Shown: positions 33,891 to 42,932, numbered from the stretch's first letter. The stretch: 64,000 bases of DNA from Paenibacillus tarimensis (GCF_021532315.1 NZ_JAKGAO010000007.1:296285-360284); one strand, 5' to 3'. Translations and numbers: made by a program. The notes: generated by a model not told the origin, from the letters alone.

Positions 33891-34442
33891 ATGTACAGCC
33901 AGAGGTATGGTTATCGCAAGATAGCTGCTGAAGAAGTGGAGTATATGGCGAGTTTAACCATCAGGGACCGGCTGAAAGTTCTTCAATGTCCGCTCTATAA
34001 GCTGCCCGCCCTGCTGAGAGAGGTCAAGAAGATGTACAAGCAGGAGGTCGTGACCCTGCGCAGCGTAGAAGGTATGGCAGCAGCTTTGCGCATATTGAAG
34101 CAAGATGGTACTCATTTGGGCATCCTGTCATCGAATCGAACAGAGAACATTCAAGAATTTCTTGATCACAATGGCCTAGATGAGTTTGAATACATCTATA
34201 CGGCCAGCAACATCTTCGGGAAGGACAGAGCGCTTCTCAAGCTGATGAGAGAGAGGGGGATTTCTGCGTCTGAACTGCTCTATATTGGGGATGAGCTGAG
34301 GGATATAGAAGCGTGCAAGAGGCTTCAGGTCCATTGTGCAGCTGTGACTTGGGGATATGATGCGGAAGACCTGCTGGCAAAAGGCGATCCGGAGTACATG
34401 CTGAGACATCCCGGGGATATTCTCACGCTTATAAGTAGCTAG
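33891..34442 (+). pseudogene. HAD-family phosphatase lacking its N-terminal catalytic motif
   Basis: About 183 residues of a HAD-IA phosphatase, beginning MYSQRYGYRKIAAEEVEYM. The cap region, motif II (LGILSSNRTENI), the lysine region (FGKDRALLKLM) and motif IV (YIGDELRDIEAC) are present, but the usual start with the FDFDGTL motif, which carries the nucleophile aspartate, is missing and cannot be found in any nearby frame. An in-frame ATG at 33858 adds 11 unrelated residues. The gene lies head to head with a fragment of an alpha/beta hydrolase, so this looks like a small deletion scar. A phosphatase without this motif should be inactive. Confidence 0.65.
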
Positions 34443-34506
34443 ATGGCTGATAAAGGCGTTGAAAAATGGCAGCTGCAGAGCTGCCTTAATAGATATAATA
34501 TTTTCC

Positions 34507-35511
34507 TCAAATGTCTGCGATTACAGCCCGCTCGACTGCCTGAGGAGGCTTCTCAAGCCATTCATTGTCAATCATAATATTGATTCCGTCTTCGGCATAT
34601 TTGAGAACTTCGGCCATTAGGCGGGAATAAGAAGCGGACAGATCGTTACGCATGGACAGTGCCAAGGCAAATCCGTAGTTCAGGTTCCCAGCTTGAATTA
34701 AGGCGGAAGTGTGGTACATCATTAATTTCTCAGAAAAAGGTGAATCAGTGGAATCCGTCACACAGGATTCAAAGGATGTTGGTGCAGGCAGATCATCCTT
34801 GCGAAGAAAATCGCTAAATACTGCTACGTGCTTCTCAGCAATTTCTACTCCTCGCTTAAGATATTTCTTGATTTCCTGATGCTGCGCGGCCTGCATAAAT
34901 CCCATCAGTGTGGCTTTACCGAGAGAGTTGGTTAGTATGCCCTCAAACAGATGGGAGATCTCGATTGAATTAACCGGTCTTGTGTCACCAAAAAAACCAT
35001 TAAGAAAGTTCTGTTTCTGAACAAATTCCGCGCTCTCGGGTGTCGGGATATAAGGCGGTCTCAGGTACAGGCCTTTGGATAGGAGGACCTCACTCGTCAG
35101 TCTGTTAAGCTCCAGGGAGGAAGCGATACACTCGGAGAAGAAAGCCCTGACATCCTTGCGAGCCGATATATCTACAGCAAAGGAATAATTGAACAACGCT
35201 AATCTCCCGAAGAGCTTAAGGTAGTAGAGGATAAAGGGATCTGTATAAAGCCTCTGTGCATTCACCTTAACATCTTCCTTGGTAAACCCCTTGGGGACAG
35301 GATGGTTTTCTTGGTTGAAGATAAAGGATATAGTTTGGAGGTGTTTCTCGGACAAGCTTAACGCATATTCAACCACTGGCTTGATTTCGGTATCCTGGAC
35401 CTTGTTATTGAAATAGCCGAGGACGCAAACAGCCATGGTATCATTTAAGTAGGTCGTCCATAATTGGCTTATTTCTCCGGCAGTTAATTGTATGTTGTGA
35501 TTTGTTTCCAC
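34507..35511 (-). CDS. DUF3231-family protein
   Basis: A 334-residue, mostly helical protein of the DUF3231 family. It is built of two homologous halves of about 165 residues: ISQLWTTYLNDTMAVCVLGYF near the start is echoed by ISHLFEGILTNSLGKATLMGF from about 184, and HLQTISFIFNQENHPVP by HVAVFSDFLRKDDLPAP, giving a ferritin-like bundle in each half. No function is established; some members are linked to sporulation in bacilli. No signal peptide. The ATG at 35511 has AAGGAGGAATACGGGTGG upstream. It stands alone. Confidence 0.75.
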   Translation of the reverse strand: METNHNIQLTAGEISQLWTTYLNDTMAVCVLGYFNNKVQDTEIKPVVEYALSLSEKHLQTISFIFNQENHPVPKGFTKEDVKVNAQRLYTDPFILYYLKLFGRLALFNYSFAVDISARKDVRAFFSECIASSLELNRLTSEVLLSKGLYLRPPYIPTPESAEFVQKQNFLNGFFGDTRPVNSIEISHLFEGILTNSLGKATLMGFMQAAQHQEIKKYLKRGVEIAEKHVAVFSDFLRKDDLPAPTSFESCVTDSTDSPFSEKLMMYHTSALIQAGNLNYGFALALSMRNDLSASYSRLMAEVLKYAEDGINIMIDNEWLEKPPQAVERAVIADI

Positions 35512-35783
35512 CCGTATTCCTCCTTAATTCCTGGACAGCCTGGCATACACTTTATGGATGAAATTCATGCAGTCCTAATATGCCCCAACTATACAATTCT
35601 TTATTAGCAAGGATGACAGGTATTGAACAAATAACGAAATTTTATATACAGAGTACATATTTATTCACCTACAACAGTATTCATGCTAAACTAACCGCAT
35701 CTGGTTGACTGACGCTGCTCTCCGATTCATTGCGGGGGTGTGGGTTATGTATACTTTTGTACTAAACATTCGGGGGTTAGAAA

Positions 35784-37019
35784 ATGAAAAATCTGCTCAT
35801 GAAATGGAACCGTTTAAGCCTTGTCATACGGATACTTGTAGGGATACTGGCCGGGATTGTGCTGGCTTTAACGATTCCCGATTCTGCTGACTGGGTCACC
35901 ATCTTCGGTTCGTTGTTTGTATCGGCGCTCAAGTCGGTTGCACCTGTGCTGGTGCTCCTCATTGTGGTGTCCGCGATCTCGAAGCATAAGGCTGGCATTC
36001 AAACCAGTATGAAATCGGTCATCGTCCTCTATGGCATCAGCACGCTGCTCGCTGGGCTGGTCGCAGTGACGGCCAGCTTTATTTTTCCGGTAAGCTTATC
36101 GCTTGTATCCGCAGCAGAGGATCTGTCTCCTCCTTCTGGCATTGTGGAAGTATTAAGAACGCTGCTCTTTAATGTAGTGGACAATCCTGTCAACGCCTTG
36201 ATGAATGCCAACTATATCGGTATTCTCGCTTGGGCTGTCCTGCTGGGTATCGCGCTTAGAAATGCATCCGAGACGACCAAGGATATGATTGCGAGCTTAT
36301 CGGATGCCGTTTCACAAATTGTAAGATGGGTGATCAACCTGGCACCGCTCGGCGTCATGGGTCTTGTGTTTGAAGCCGTTACAACCAACGGACTCGCTTC
36401 CTTAATCGACGATTATGGACATTTGCTTGCTGTTCTGATCGGATGCATGCTGCTCATCGCGCTTGTCGTTAATCCGTTGATTGTATACCTGACCATTCGC
36501 AAGAATCCTTATCCGCTGGTCTTTACCTGCTTGAAGGACAGTGCGATTACCGCTTTCTTTACCCGCAGCTCCGCAGCTAACATTCCAGTGAATATGAGGC
36601 TGTGCGACAAGCTGGGATTGGACAAGAATACGTATTCTGTATCGATCCCGCTGGGCGCTACCATCAATATGGCAGGGGCGGCGATCACAATTTCGGTGTT
36701 GACACTTGCAGCGGTCCATACGCTTGGAATAGAAGTGGATTTTGGCACAGCGCTTATTCTCAGCATCCTGTCTGCCGTTTCTGCAGCGGGTGCCTCGGGT
36801 GTAGCGGGAGGCTCTCTTCTCCTAATACCGCTGGCTTGCAGCCTGTTCGGCATCTCGAACGACGTTGCGATTCAGGTCGTAAGTGTCGGTTTTATCATAG
36901 GCGTGCTGCAGGATTCCTGCGAGACGGCACTCAATTCGTCCTCCGACGTGCTGTTTACAGCTGCGGCTGACTATTCGAGGAAGCGCAAAGAGGACAAGGA
37001 CTTAGTGATAAATCCCTGA
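35784..37019 (+). CDS. sstT: Serine/threonine:sodium symporter SstT
   Basis: A 411-residue secondary transporter of the dicarboxylate/amino acid:cation symporter family that brings in serine and threonine with sodium. Eight or so transmembrane helices plus two re-entrant hairpins; the SstT-specific wording includes [22 protein letters not shown] near residues 43-64, [15 protein letters not shown] (the first hairpin, near 252-266), [13 protein letters not shown] and [19 protein letters not shown]. It ends normally with a basic tail. ATG 35784 has GGGGGTTAG upstream. Monocistronic. Confidence 0.95.
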   Translation: MKNLLMKWNRLSLVIRILVGILAGIVLALTIPDSADWVTIFGSLFVSALKSVAPVLVLLIVVSAISKHKAGIQTSMKSVIVLYGISTLLAGLVAVTASFIFPVSLSLVSAAEDLSPPSGIVEVLRTLLFNVVDNPVNALMNANYIGILAWAVLLGIALRNASETTKDMIASLSDAVSQIVRWVINLAPLGVMGLVFEAVTTNGLASLIDDYGHLLAVLIGCMLLIALVVNPLIVYLTIRKNPYPLVFTCLKDSAITAFFTRSSAANIPVNMRLCDKLGLDKNTYSVSIPLGATINMAGAAITISVLTLAAVHTLGIEVDFGTALILSILSAVSAAGASGVAGGSLLLIPLACSLFGISNDVAIQVVSVGFIIGVLQDSCETALNSSSDVLFTAAADYSRKRKEDKDLVINP

Positions 37020-37075
37020 GTAGATATAGGTCATGAAGGGGGGAGGGTGCAAGGATGAGTTGAAGACAGCAGAAC

Positions 37076-37122
37076 TAACAAGCTTCCCGTTGGACTGTTC
37101 ATGCAGCCGGGGGAAGCTTGTT
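37076..37122. terminator. Hairpin between sstT and the SUMF1-like gene
   Basis: AACAAGCTTCCC pairs with GGGAAGCTTGTT in a 12-bp stem with a loop of about 23 bases. It lies between two convergent genes and may end both transcripts. Confidence 0.6.
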
Positions 37123-37166
37123 GATCTGTTACAGCCGATGGACTCCGCGATATGTCTTGTACCGGC

Positions 37167-38027
37167 TTATCCGCTGCGTACGACACGAAATCCCTGGTCG
37201 GGACCGAAGCCATTTGCCTCAAATTTGCCCCGGTATGACACGGCATTATTGATAAGGCCGCCGATCCAGCCGCCGCCCTTAACCACCCGGTAAGAGCCGC
37301 TGCTGCTGTCCAAGCTGTCACCGTACCAGTTCCAGCACCATTCGCGCACATTACCTGACATATCGTACAGTCCCAGTTCATTCGGCTTCTTCAACCCGAC
37401 AGCTTTCGTTCTGTTGCGGTTATTTTCTATAATCGGCCAGTTCCAGTCGCCAGATAAGTATTTATCACCGGCGTTCCTCCAATACCATGCAGCCTCATCT
37501 GCATCACTGCTTCCGCTGTAGGTGTATCCCTTGCTCTGCTGACCGCCGCTTGCGGCATACTCCCACTCCGCTTCAGTCGGCAGGCGGTAACCGTCAGCCT
37601 CCGGGTCGATCGTTACCGTCCACTTCAGGTTGTCGTGCTCACTCCTGTTATTCGGGTCTTTTTTGCCCTTGTCTATATGGTAATACGGCATCAGGCCCTC
37701 TTTTATACTTCTTAGGTTGCAGTATTCAACCGCATCATACCAGCTTACCATTTCAACCGGCAGACCATCGCCCTGGAATGCGGAAGGGTTATGGCCCATT
37801 ACCTCAGTCCACTCCTGCTGCGTGACTTCGTATTGTCCAATATAAAAGTCAGATATCCTTTCACTTTTGCCGAAAAAGTTGGACTTTGTATTCGTGAAGG
37901 TCCCGCCTTTGATGAAGACAAGGCCATCGTGACGATCAGACTGCTTACTCTGCAGAGGCTCGTCTTGCGAACAAGCACTGCCAGCCGCCATTATGGCTAT
38001 CAGAAGGGGGATCAACAGCTTTCTCAT
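37167..38027 (-). CDS. SUMF1/FGE-fold lipoprotein without the catalytic cysteines
   Basis: A 286-residue secreted lipoprotein; the signal peptide ends in AAGSAC, so Cys19 is probably lipidated. The rest is the formylglycine-generating-enzyme/SUMF1 fold: FIKGGTFTNTKS, YEVTQQEWTEVMG, PVEMVSWYDAVEYCN, YRLPTEAEWEYAA, NELGLYDMSGNVREWCW and VVKGGGWIGG. In active FGEs two cysteines lie in the segment after RVxRGGSW; here it reads GGWIGGLINNAVSYRG with none. It is therefore expected to be a binding or structural member, not a sulfatase activator. No sulfatase gene is nearby. The xylanase gene lies upstream on the same strand. Confidence 0.85.
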   Translation of the reverse strand: MRKLLIPLLIAIMAAGSACSQDEPLQSKQSDRHDGLVFIKGGTFTNTKSNFFGKSERISDFYIGQYEVTQQEWTEVMGHNPSAFQGDGLPVEMVSWYDAVEYCNLRSIKEGLMPYYHIDKGKKDPNNRSEHDNLKWTVTIDPEADGYRLPTEAEWEYAASGGQQSKGYTYSGSSDADEAAWYWRNAGDKYLSGDWNWPIIENNRNRTKAVGLKKPNELGLYDMSGNVREWCWNWYGDSLDSSSGSYRVVKGGGWIGGLINNAVSYRGKFEANGFGPDQGFRVVRSG

Positions 38028-38124
38028 GGTTCCATCTCCTTTAACCGGATAGGAATATATTGAGGCCGCCGGCTGTGAGACCGGCAGCCCCAGGCAATAT
38101 TAAGGCATTACAACTTGCGGCCTG

Positions 38125-38757
38125 TTACCACACCGTCACGTTAGATCTTCCGCTGCTCTGGTATCCTTCAGTCGCCAGCACCTGGTAGGACCAGCTGCTC
38201 CCCAGATGCATCCCGGCATTTCTCCAGGCGTTGACATGGTTGCTGAATGTGATCGTATTGTTGGTTCCGATCGATCTCTTCGACGTACGGACGCTCCAGT
38301 ACTGCTGGAACGTCTGCGTGCCATCAATAGAAGGCTGATTGTAACGCATCGTTGTATAGATATCATAGGTGCCGCCATCACTGTTCACCCTTCCCTTATA
38401 GGTGCCGGTAGGTCTGTAAGTTCCCCAGTTATCGACCACGTAATATTCGATAAGCGAGTTTCTTGTCCACCCGTAGAGAGTTAGGTAACCATTGCCCGAT
38501 GGGGCGAAGATACCGGCATTGTAGTTTATAGTCCGGTTTGGTGAACCGGTAGTCCAGCCTTTACCGACAACAAAATTACCGGTGTTGGACCATGTAACAC
38601 TGTAATTGCCCCCGGCTCCATTAACTGCGTTAACGGTTCCGCCTCCATCGGTCCAGTTCTGCCAATAATCTGTTGCACTTGAGACAGACGCAAACAGGCT
38701 GAAACTCATTGTGGCTGCCGCCATTACCGTCAAGAACTTCCTTTTGAACGAAAACAT
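38125..38757 (-). CDS. xynA: Secreted GH11 endo-1,4-beta-xylanase
   Basis: A 210-residue secreted xylanase. A signal peptide (residues 1-28, ending SVSSA) precedes a single GH11 beta-jelly-roll with the typical order [50 protein letters not shown], then [19 protein letters not shown] (thumb) and [11 protein letters not shown]. The nucleophile glutamate is in LIEYYVV and the acid/base glutamate in ATEGYQ. It attacks xylan outside the cell. AGGAGGG lies six bases before the ATG. The promoter contains a catabolite-repression element, so glucose control is expected. Closely resembles Bacillus XynA. Confidence 0.95.
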   Translation of the reverse strand: MFSFKRKFLTVMAAATMSFSLFASVSSATDYWQNWTDGGGTVNAVNGAGGNYSVTWSNTGNFVVGKGWTTGSPNRTINYNAGIFAPSGNGYLTLYGWTRNSLIEYYVVDNWGTYRPTGTYKGRVNSDGGTYDIYTTMRYNQPSIDGTQTFQQYWSVRTSKRSIGTNNTITFSNHVNAWRNAGMHLGSSWSYQVLATEGYQSSGRSNVTVW

Positions 38758-38890
38758 AAAATCCCTCCTAAATGATTTGTGTTCTGTTGCAGCCCAGACT
38801 TGCTTATGCTAGACAACTGTTCTCCAGCCAGCTCACAGCTAGCCCTCTGCTACCCTTGATATACCATTGCTCACCTCCCTTGTAGCTAAA

Positions 38891-38919
38891 AGTATAGTAA
38901 GTAAGCGTTTACATAACAA
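38891..38919 (-). promoter_or_regulatory. xynA promoter with a cre site in the spacer
   Basis: On the minus strand TTGTTA (38914-38919) and TATACT (38891-38896) are 17 bases apart. The spacer holds TGTAAACGCTTACT (38900-38913), which matches the CcpA cre pattern TGWAANCGNTNNCA at all but the last position. Repression by CcpA on preferred sugars is inferred. Confidence 0.75.
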
Positions 38920-39079
38920 TTAAGAAATTAAAGGTAAACCCCTAGATTTTAAATATTCTTTCATATATTAGAGAGAAGACAGAAGCAAGGGGATGCACAA
39001 AAACAGCCCTCTCAATGAAGAGAGGACTGTAATGTATGAGCTGCTGAGTAACCCGTTCATGCAAAGACAGCTGCCGGAT

Positions 39080-40243
39080 CTACAACGTTTCCGTATTGAG
39101 CGTAAAACCCTCGATGACGACATCTTCGTCGACTTCGATCAAGAGGCATTTTTTCCCGCGGTAATTGACCTGCTTCACATACTTCAAGTCCTGCGGACTG
39201 ACCGAGATGGTGGCGATCTTAGTATCAATCTTGATTGATTTGGACGTAAACTTCGGAATGACGCTGCTCGCTTTGAGCTCATAATTCCGGTCGTCGACGA
39301 TGGTTTGGAACGCTTGTTCCACCTTTTCGGTTGTTACATCCTCTACGCCGCTCGCCGTCAGCATACGTTCTACATCCCGGTAGTCCAGCTTCGGAGGCTC
39401 CTCCTCCTCATTGGTCTCGATGATCTGGTGAATCTCCTCATATACATGAGCGATCGTGGCCGCATCGAACTGATCTCCCGCGACCTCCTTCACGATTTCC
39501 TCGAAGATGCTTCTTTCTTCCAGAGCCGTCACCGTCTTCTCGGCAGTCAAGACCTGCTCGATGAATTGGATGTTCGGCTCGTTCGCTTTTCCGGCACAGT
39601 ATAGAACGCGGTTCACGTCGGATGCGTTGTCCGTTACGCTGGGATAGAAGAAGCCTTGATCCGGCGCGCTCAGCTTGATGATCGGATCGACGATCACGTT
39701 GTACTTGAACTCCCGCTCCACATAATCGAACAAAAGAGTGTTCCGCGGCTGCTCCGTGGAATTCACGCTGCACAAAATGAATGGGTGTGCGAACATCTCA
39801 TCCTTTTCACTCTCTTCGGCTTCTTCATTCCTGCCCTTGGTCGGCCGGAAGTACTGCCCGCGGATGAAAGTAACGACCGTATCCCGTTCGTATGTCTTGT
39901 CCGCCAGCATCTTCTGCACGAGCACAAGCATCAAATTCATCCACTCTTCTGTGTCGCCGGTCACCAAGCCCTGGTGGAGAAGCACCTGCGAGGGCTCCTC
40001 GGCATGCTCCTGAAATTTCAATTCGAACAGCTTCTGATCCAATTCGCCAGCCAGCAGCTTCTTGAAGTTGCCCATATACAGCTCCTGCTTTTCTCTATCC
40101 ACAAGAGCGAAGGGCTGGCATTCATAGTGATAGATCTCGCTGCTTTCCTTCATAATATACACATTCATAATATCGAAAACCTTGAGCATTTCATGGTCCA
40201 GCTTAAACTGCTTGCGTATATGCGCGATTTCTTTTTTTATCAT
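39080..40243 (-). CDS. DUF4317-family protein
   Basis: A 387-residue cytosolic-looking protein of the DUF4317 family, common in Bacillota and of unknown function. The start IKKEIAHIRKQFKLDHEMLKV is the family N-terminus, which is why I choose Met at 40243 over an upstream opening at 40342; an AGGAG lies some 14 bases before it, a long spacing. The protein is rich in Glu/Lys, with a central RGQYFRPTKGRNEEAEESEKDEMFAHPFILCS segment and a C-terminal beta-rich part. No membrane segment or catalytic motif is visible. Its 3' end runs up to the xylanase leader; no partner gene is apparent. Confidence 0.75.
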   Translation of the reverse strand: MIKKEIAHIRKQFKLDHEMLKVFDIMNVYIMKESSEIYHYECQPFALVDREKQELYMGNFKKLLAGELDQKLFELKFQEHAEEPSQVLLHQGLVTGDTEEWMNLMLVLVQKMLADKTYERDTVVTFIRGQYFRPTKGRNEEAEESEKDEMFAHPFILCSVNSTEQPRNTLLFDYVEREFKYNVIVDPIIKLSAPDQGFFYPSVTDNASDVNRVLYCAGKANEPNIQFIEQVLTAEKTVTALEERSIFEEIVKEVAGDQFDAATIAHVYEEIHQIIETNEEEEPPKLDYRDVERMLTASGVEDVTTEKVEQAFQTIVDDRNYELKASSVIPKFTSKSIKIDTKIATISVSPQDLKYVKQVNYRGKKCLLIEVDEDVVIEGFTLNTETL

Positions 40244-40356
40244 AGTCGGGTTTACAACTCCTAAGAAGTGAGATGGCTTTACTAGTATAAACGATGTGAT
40301 AGAACTATTACTTTGCTGACAACCGTGAGGGGAGAGCACCAAGTATTATGATTAAA

Positions 40357-40731
40357 CTATCCGTTTTTCTGTTGGTTCGGCTCTGCCCATCCTTCGGGAA
40401 GAGGGTATTCTGCTGCCGCGCCTGTCGAGGATTCGTAAGCTTGCAGCACCGTATGGAGCAGCCCCGGGAAACGAGCTTCCAAGTCTTCATGCCGAATGCT
40501 CTGCAGCCTCTGTGTGCCTTGAATTCGCGTGCGGATGATACCGGCTTCACGAAGTGTTCGCATATGGTGGGACAAGGTCGACTTAACAATCGGCAAGTCA
40601 AGACATCCGCATGAACCTTCTCCCATCTTAACCAATGTAGCCACCAAGCGGATGCGAATGGGATCGCTAAGCGCATAAAGTACTGAAGTGAGTTGAATAT
40701 CCGATCGATCGGGATGATGCAAGATTTTCAA
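40357..40731 (-). CDS. ArsR-family winged-helix regulator
   Basis: A 124-residue helix-turn-helix regulator. The core is LTSVLYALSDPIRIRLVATLV, CGCLDLPIVKSTLSHHMRTLREAGIIRTRIQGTQRLQSIRHEDLEARF; the recognition helix is KSTLSHHMRTLR. A CxC pair (GSCGCLD) sits near where metal-sensing members have theirs, but other ligands are not evident. The start is TTG 40731 with GAAGGGG nine bases upstream. It is divergent from an MFS exporter with a 32-bp palindrome between them, so it most likely represses that gene and perhaps itself. Confidence 0.88.
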   Translation of the reverse strand: MKILHHPDRSDIQLTSVLYALSDPIRIRLVATLVKMGEGSCGCLDLPIVKSTLSHHMRTLREAGIIRTRIQGTQRLQSIRHEDLEARFPGLLHTVLQAYESSTGAAAEYPLPEGWAEPNQQKNG

Positions 40732-40822
40732 ACGGAGCAGCCCCTTCTGTCCATAACGTGTAAACGCTGCCGGTGATTAATTGGCAAGTTCTAATTGCAT
40801 CGTAACATATTCCATGCTATAT

Positions 40823-40854
40823 TTCTAAAGTTCGACTATAATCGAACTTTAGAA
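40823..40854. promoter_or_regulatory. 13-6-13 palindromic operator between arsR-like and MFS genes
   Basis: TTCTAAAGTTCGA (40823-40835) and TCGAACTTTAGAA (40842-40854) are exact inverted repeats with six bases between. A TATAAT (40837-40842) falls at the centre, so a bound repressor would cover the -10 element of the MFS gene. Confidence 0.8.
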
Positions 40855-40875
40855 CTTAGAGAGAAGAGGGATATC

Positions 40876-42273
40876 ATGTCAGATACGGACTTAGCTAATC
40901 GCACAAGCGAAGACAAGGCGCAGATTCACGAAGGTGTCTTGACGCTGTTGCTCGGGTTTTCCATCGTGCTTGTCATTATGAATACCATGATGTTCAACCT
41001 CGCGCTGCCCGATGTCGCGCATGATTTCGCGCTCTCAGCCACCTCGGTATCGTGGATCGTCACAGGCTACTCTATTTTGTTTGCCATTTCGTCGATCACG
41101 TTCAGTCGACTATCCGATTTTGTTCCGATCCGAAGACTGTATGTGGCCGGCATTTTTTTGTTTGGAGGAGCCGCCATTATCGGCTTATTCAGCAATAGCT
41201 TTCTTCCGCTCTTATTCGCGCGTCTGATTCAAGCCTCGGGCGCAGGTGCTATTCCAGCGCTCTCCATGGTGCTCATAACAAGATATATCCCCGTGGATAG
41301 AAGGGGCAAAGCAATGGCCGCAATTATGTCGGCTGCGTCTCTGGGTTTGGGCTTAGGTCCCGTAATCGGAGGAGTCATTGTCGAATATTTGGGCTGGCAT
41401 TATCTTTTTGGTATTACTTCGCTTACTTTGCTGCTGATTCCCTTCTACATCCGGCTGCTTCCCAAAGAGATACCGGCAAAAGGGAGTTTCGATCTGCTCG
41501 GCGCCCTGTTCGCAGGGATCGGAACGACGGGCCTTTTGCTGTTCCTTACCAGTCAGGTCTGGTATTGGCTGTTTGTCGGTCTGGGCGCCATTTTCCTGTT
41601 TGTCGTGCGTATCCGTATGGCCAGAGATCCCTTCGTCCAACCGGCTCTGTTTCGCAATGTGCGTTATTTAACGGCCAGCGCCGTCGGAATTATTGCTTAT
41701 CTGTGCAGCTTTGCCACCTTGTTTATTTTACCGCAAATTCTGGTCAACCAATTCGGACTATCGGCCAGCCATTCGGGCTTCATTATCTTTCCGGGCTCAT
41801 TACTGGCCATGATTCTCTCACGCTTAGTCGGCAGAATTATTGATCGTTACGGCAACCGCCTCATCATTCAATACATTCCCCTGCTCATGCTTGCTTCGGT
41901 TGTTTTGTTTGCTCTCTTTGCTGCGCAATCGTCATGGGCGATTCTATTCATCTATATGCTGATGAGTGTCGGCTTTACATTCCTGTCTAGCAGCGTCTCT
42001 AATGAGTTGTCACGACTGCTGCCCGGAACACAGGTAGGCTCGGGGCTGGGGTTGTTCCAGCTGCTGCAGTTCTTCAGCGGAGCATTCGGGATCGCGGCAA
42101 CGGCAGCTGCTCTCGAATGGCAGCAAGACCGCCCGATAGCTTCCGCATATAGCAGCATCTTCTGGGGAATGACTATTGTCGTTTTGCTTGCTATGGTCTG
42201 TGCCTTTTTCTATATCCGTCATGCCGGATCGGCCAGCCAGCAGATTAAGGAGTCTGCATCTTCTGTGTCGTAA
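40876..42273 (+). CDS. MFS drug-efflux-type transporter (DHA2-like, about 14 helices)
   Basis: A 465-residue major facilitator with about 14 hydrophobic segments, the size of the drug:H+ antiporter-2 group. The N-terminal helix carries VIMNTMMFNLALPDVAHDF (the TM1 pattern LDxTIVNVALP in variant form), TSVSWIVTGYSILFAI and the motif A-like loop SRLSDFVPIRRLYV, then ARLIQASGAGAIPALSMVLI and SLGLGLGPVIGG (motif C). It is likely an exporter of a toxic compound. Met at 40876 has GAGAAGAGGG just upstream. An ArsR-type gene is divergent, sharing a palindromic operator, so expression is probably induced by its ligand. Confidence 0.85.
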   Translation: MSDTDLANRTSEDKAQIHEGVLTLLLGFSIVLVIMNTMMFNLALPDVAHDFALSATSVSWIVTGYSILFAISSITFSRLSDFVPIRRLYVAGIFLFGGAAIIGLFSNSFLPLLFARLIQASGAGAIPALSMVLITRYIPVDRRGKAMAAIMSAASLGLGLGPVIGGVIVEYLGWHYLFGITSLTLLLIPFYIRLLPKEIPAKGSFDLLGALFAGIGTTGLLLFLTSQVWYWLFVGLGAIFLFVVRIRMARDPFVQPALFRNVRYLTASAVGIIAYLCSFATLFILPQILVNQFGLSASHSGFIIFPGSLLAMILSRLVGRIIDRYGNRLIIQYIPLLMLASVVLFALFAAQSSWAILFIYMLMSVGFTFLSSSVSNELSRLLPGTQVGSGLGLFQLLQFFSGAFGIAATAAALEWQQDRPIASAYSSIFWGMTIVVLLAMVCAFFYIRHAGSASQQIKESASSVS

Positions 42274-42283
42274 TGGCACCGTT

Positions 42284-42330
42284 TCAGCCTAAAGAACCAT
42301 CTTCGAAACGAAGGTGGTTCTTTAGGCTGA
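42284..42330 (+). terminator. Long hairpin after the MFS gene
   Basis: TCAGCCTAAAGAACCA pairs with TGGTTCTTTAGGCTGA, and the stem continues as CTTCG/CGAAG around a three-base loop, more than 20 bp in all. There is no T tract, so it may serve as a processing or stability element as much as a terminator. Confidence 0.55.
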
Positions 42331-42384
42331 TTGACGCATCGTAGCAGCTGCTGATTTGCTCAAGAGAGCGCAGGCACCCTTCAG

Positions 42385-42610
42385 TCATCTTTGTTGGTAA
42401 TGATTGAGCAGCTTCTTAATCCGATCCTGGATCAGCAGTTTTAATGATTCGGGCTTTAGGGGTATAACCTGGTCACCGTATCTCAAAAATAATCAGCAAT
42501 GAATGCTTCTTCCCGGGATTATATGACCCCTTGATGACAGTTCTATCCTGCAGGCTTTAAGTTGAACTGGGTGGACTGCTGCAGAAAAGTCTGCACGACC
42601 GACGGCTTTT
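42385..42610 (-). pseudogene. Decayed C-terminal end of a WYL-type regulator
   Basis: On the minus strand short pieces in shifting frames spell a protein end: TQFNLKPAG, then RTVIKGSYNPGK, then EAFIADYF, then RYGDQVIPLKPESLKLL and IQDRIKKLLNHYQQR with a stop at 42385. The last piece resembles the C-terminal extension of WYL-domain (YafY/DeoR-like) transcription regulators. At least three frame changes separate the pieces, so the gene is dead. I find no N-terminal HTH part further up; the region 42611-42923 holds no recognisable gene. Confidence 0.55.
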
Positions 42611-42932
42611 AGTGAACGAAGGCAATCATTATTGCATAGCAAATTATCGGAGCTGCAATGTATAACACAATGAACATCATGTTCACTTCACGGTCTATGT
42701 TTTAAGAACTTTACCTTTGTCCCGCATCAAAAGGTTACAAATGAAAAACTCTGTGATTTTTCAGAAGTATTTAAGGTGCTGAACAAGAGAGTGCCTCGAT
42801 GCTCGTATGAGACGTAGATCTGCACAGCTGCAAATATGGCTTGTTTTGTTTCCGAACAATGCCTTTTCGTTATATGATTTACGTATTATGAGAGTTAACA
42901 AGGATTAATTCGAGTTTACGAGGGTGATTTCT
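42611..42932. other. Intergenic stretch before the LytTR gene
   Basis: No gene that I can support. The only structure noticed is a 7-1-7 palindrome, TGAACATCATGTTCA (42671-42685). The last 80 bases are AT-rich and probably carry the promoter of the LytTR-DUF3021 pair. Confidence 0.45.

Noticed and set aside
38993-39238. Plus-strand open frame of 81 codons near the 3' end of the DUF4317 gene
   Set aside because: Most of it is antisense to the conserved end of DUF4317, and the first part lies in the xylanase upstream region; no ribosome site of note.
42671-42685. Palindrome TGAACATCATGTTCA as an operator
   Set aside because: No intact gene begins near it and it lies more than 240 bases before the LytTR start; kept only as a note.
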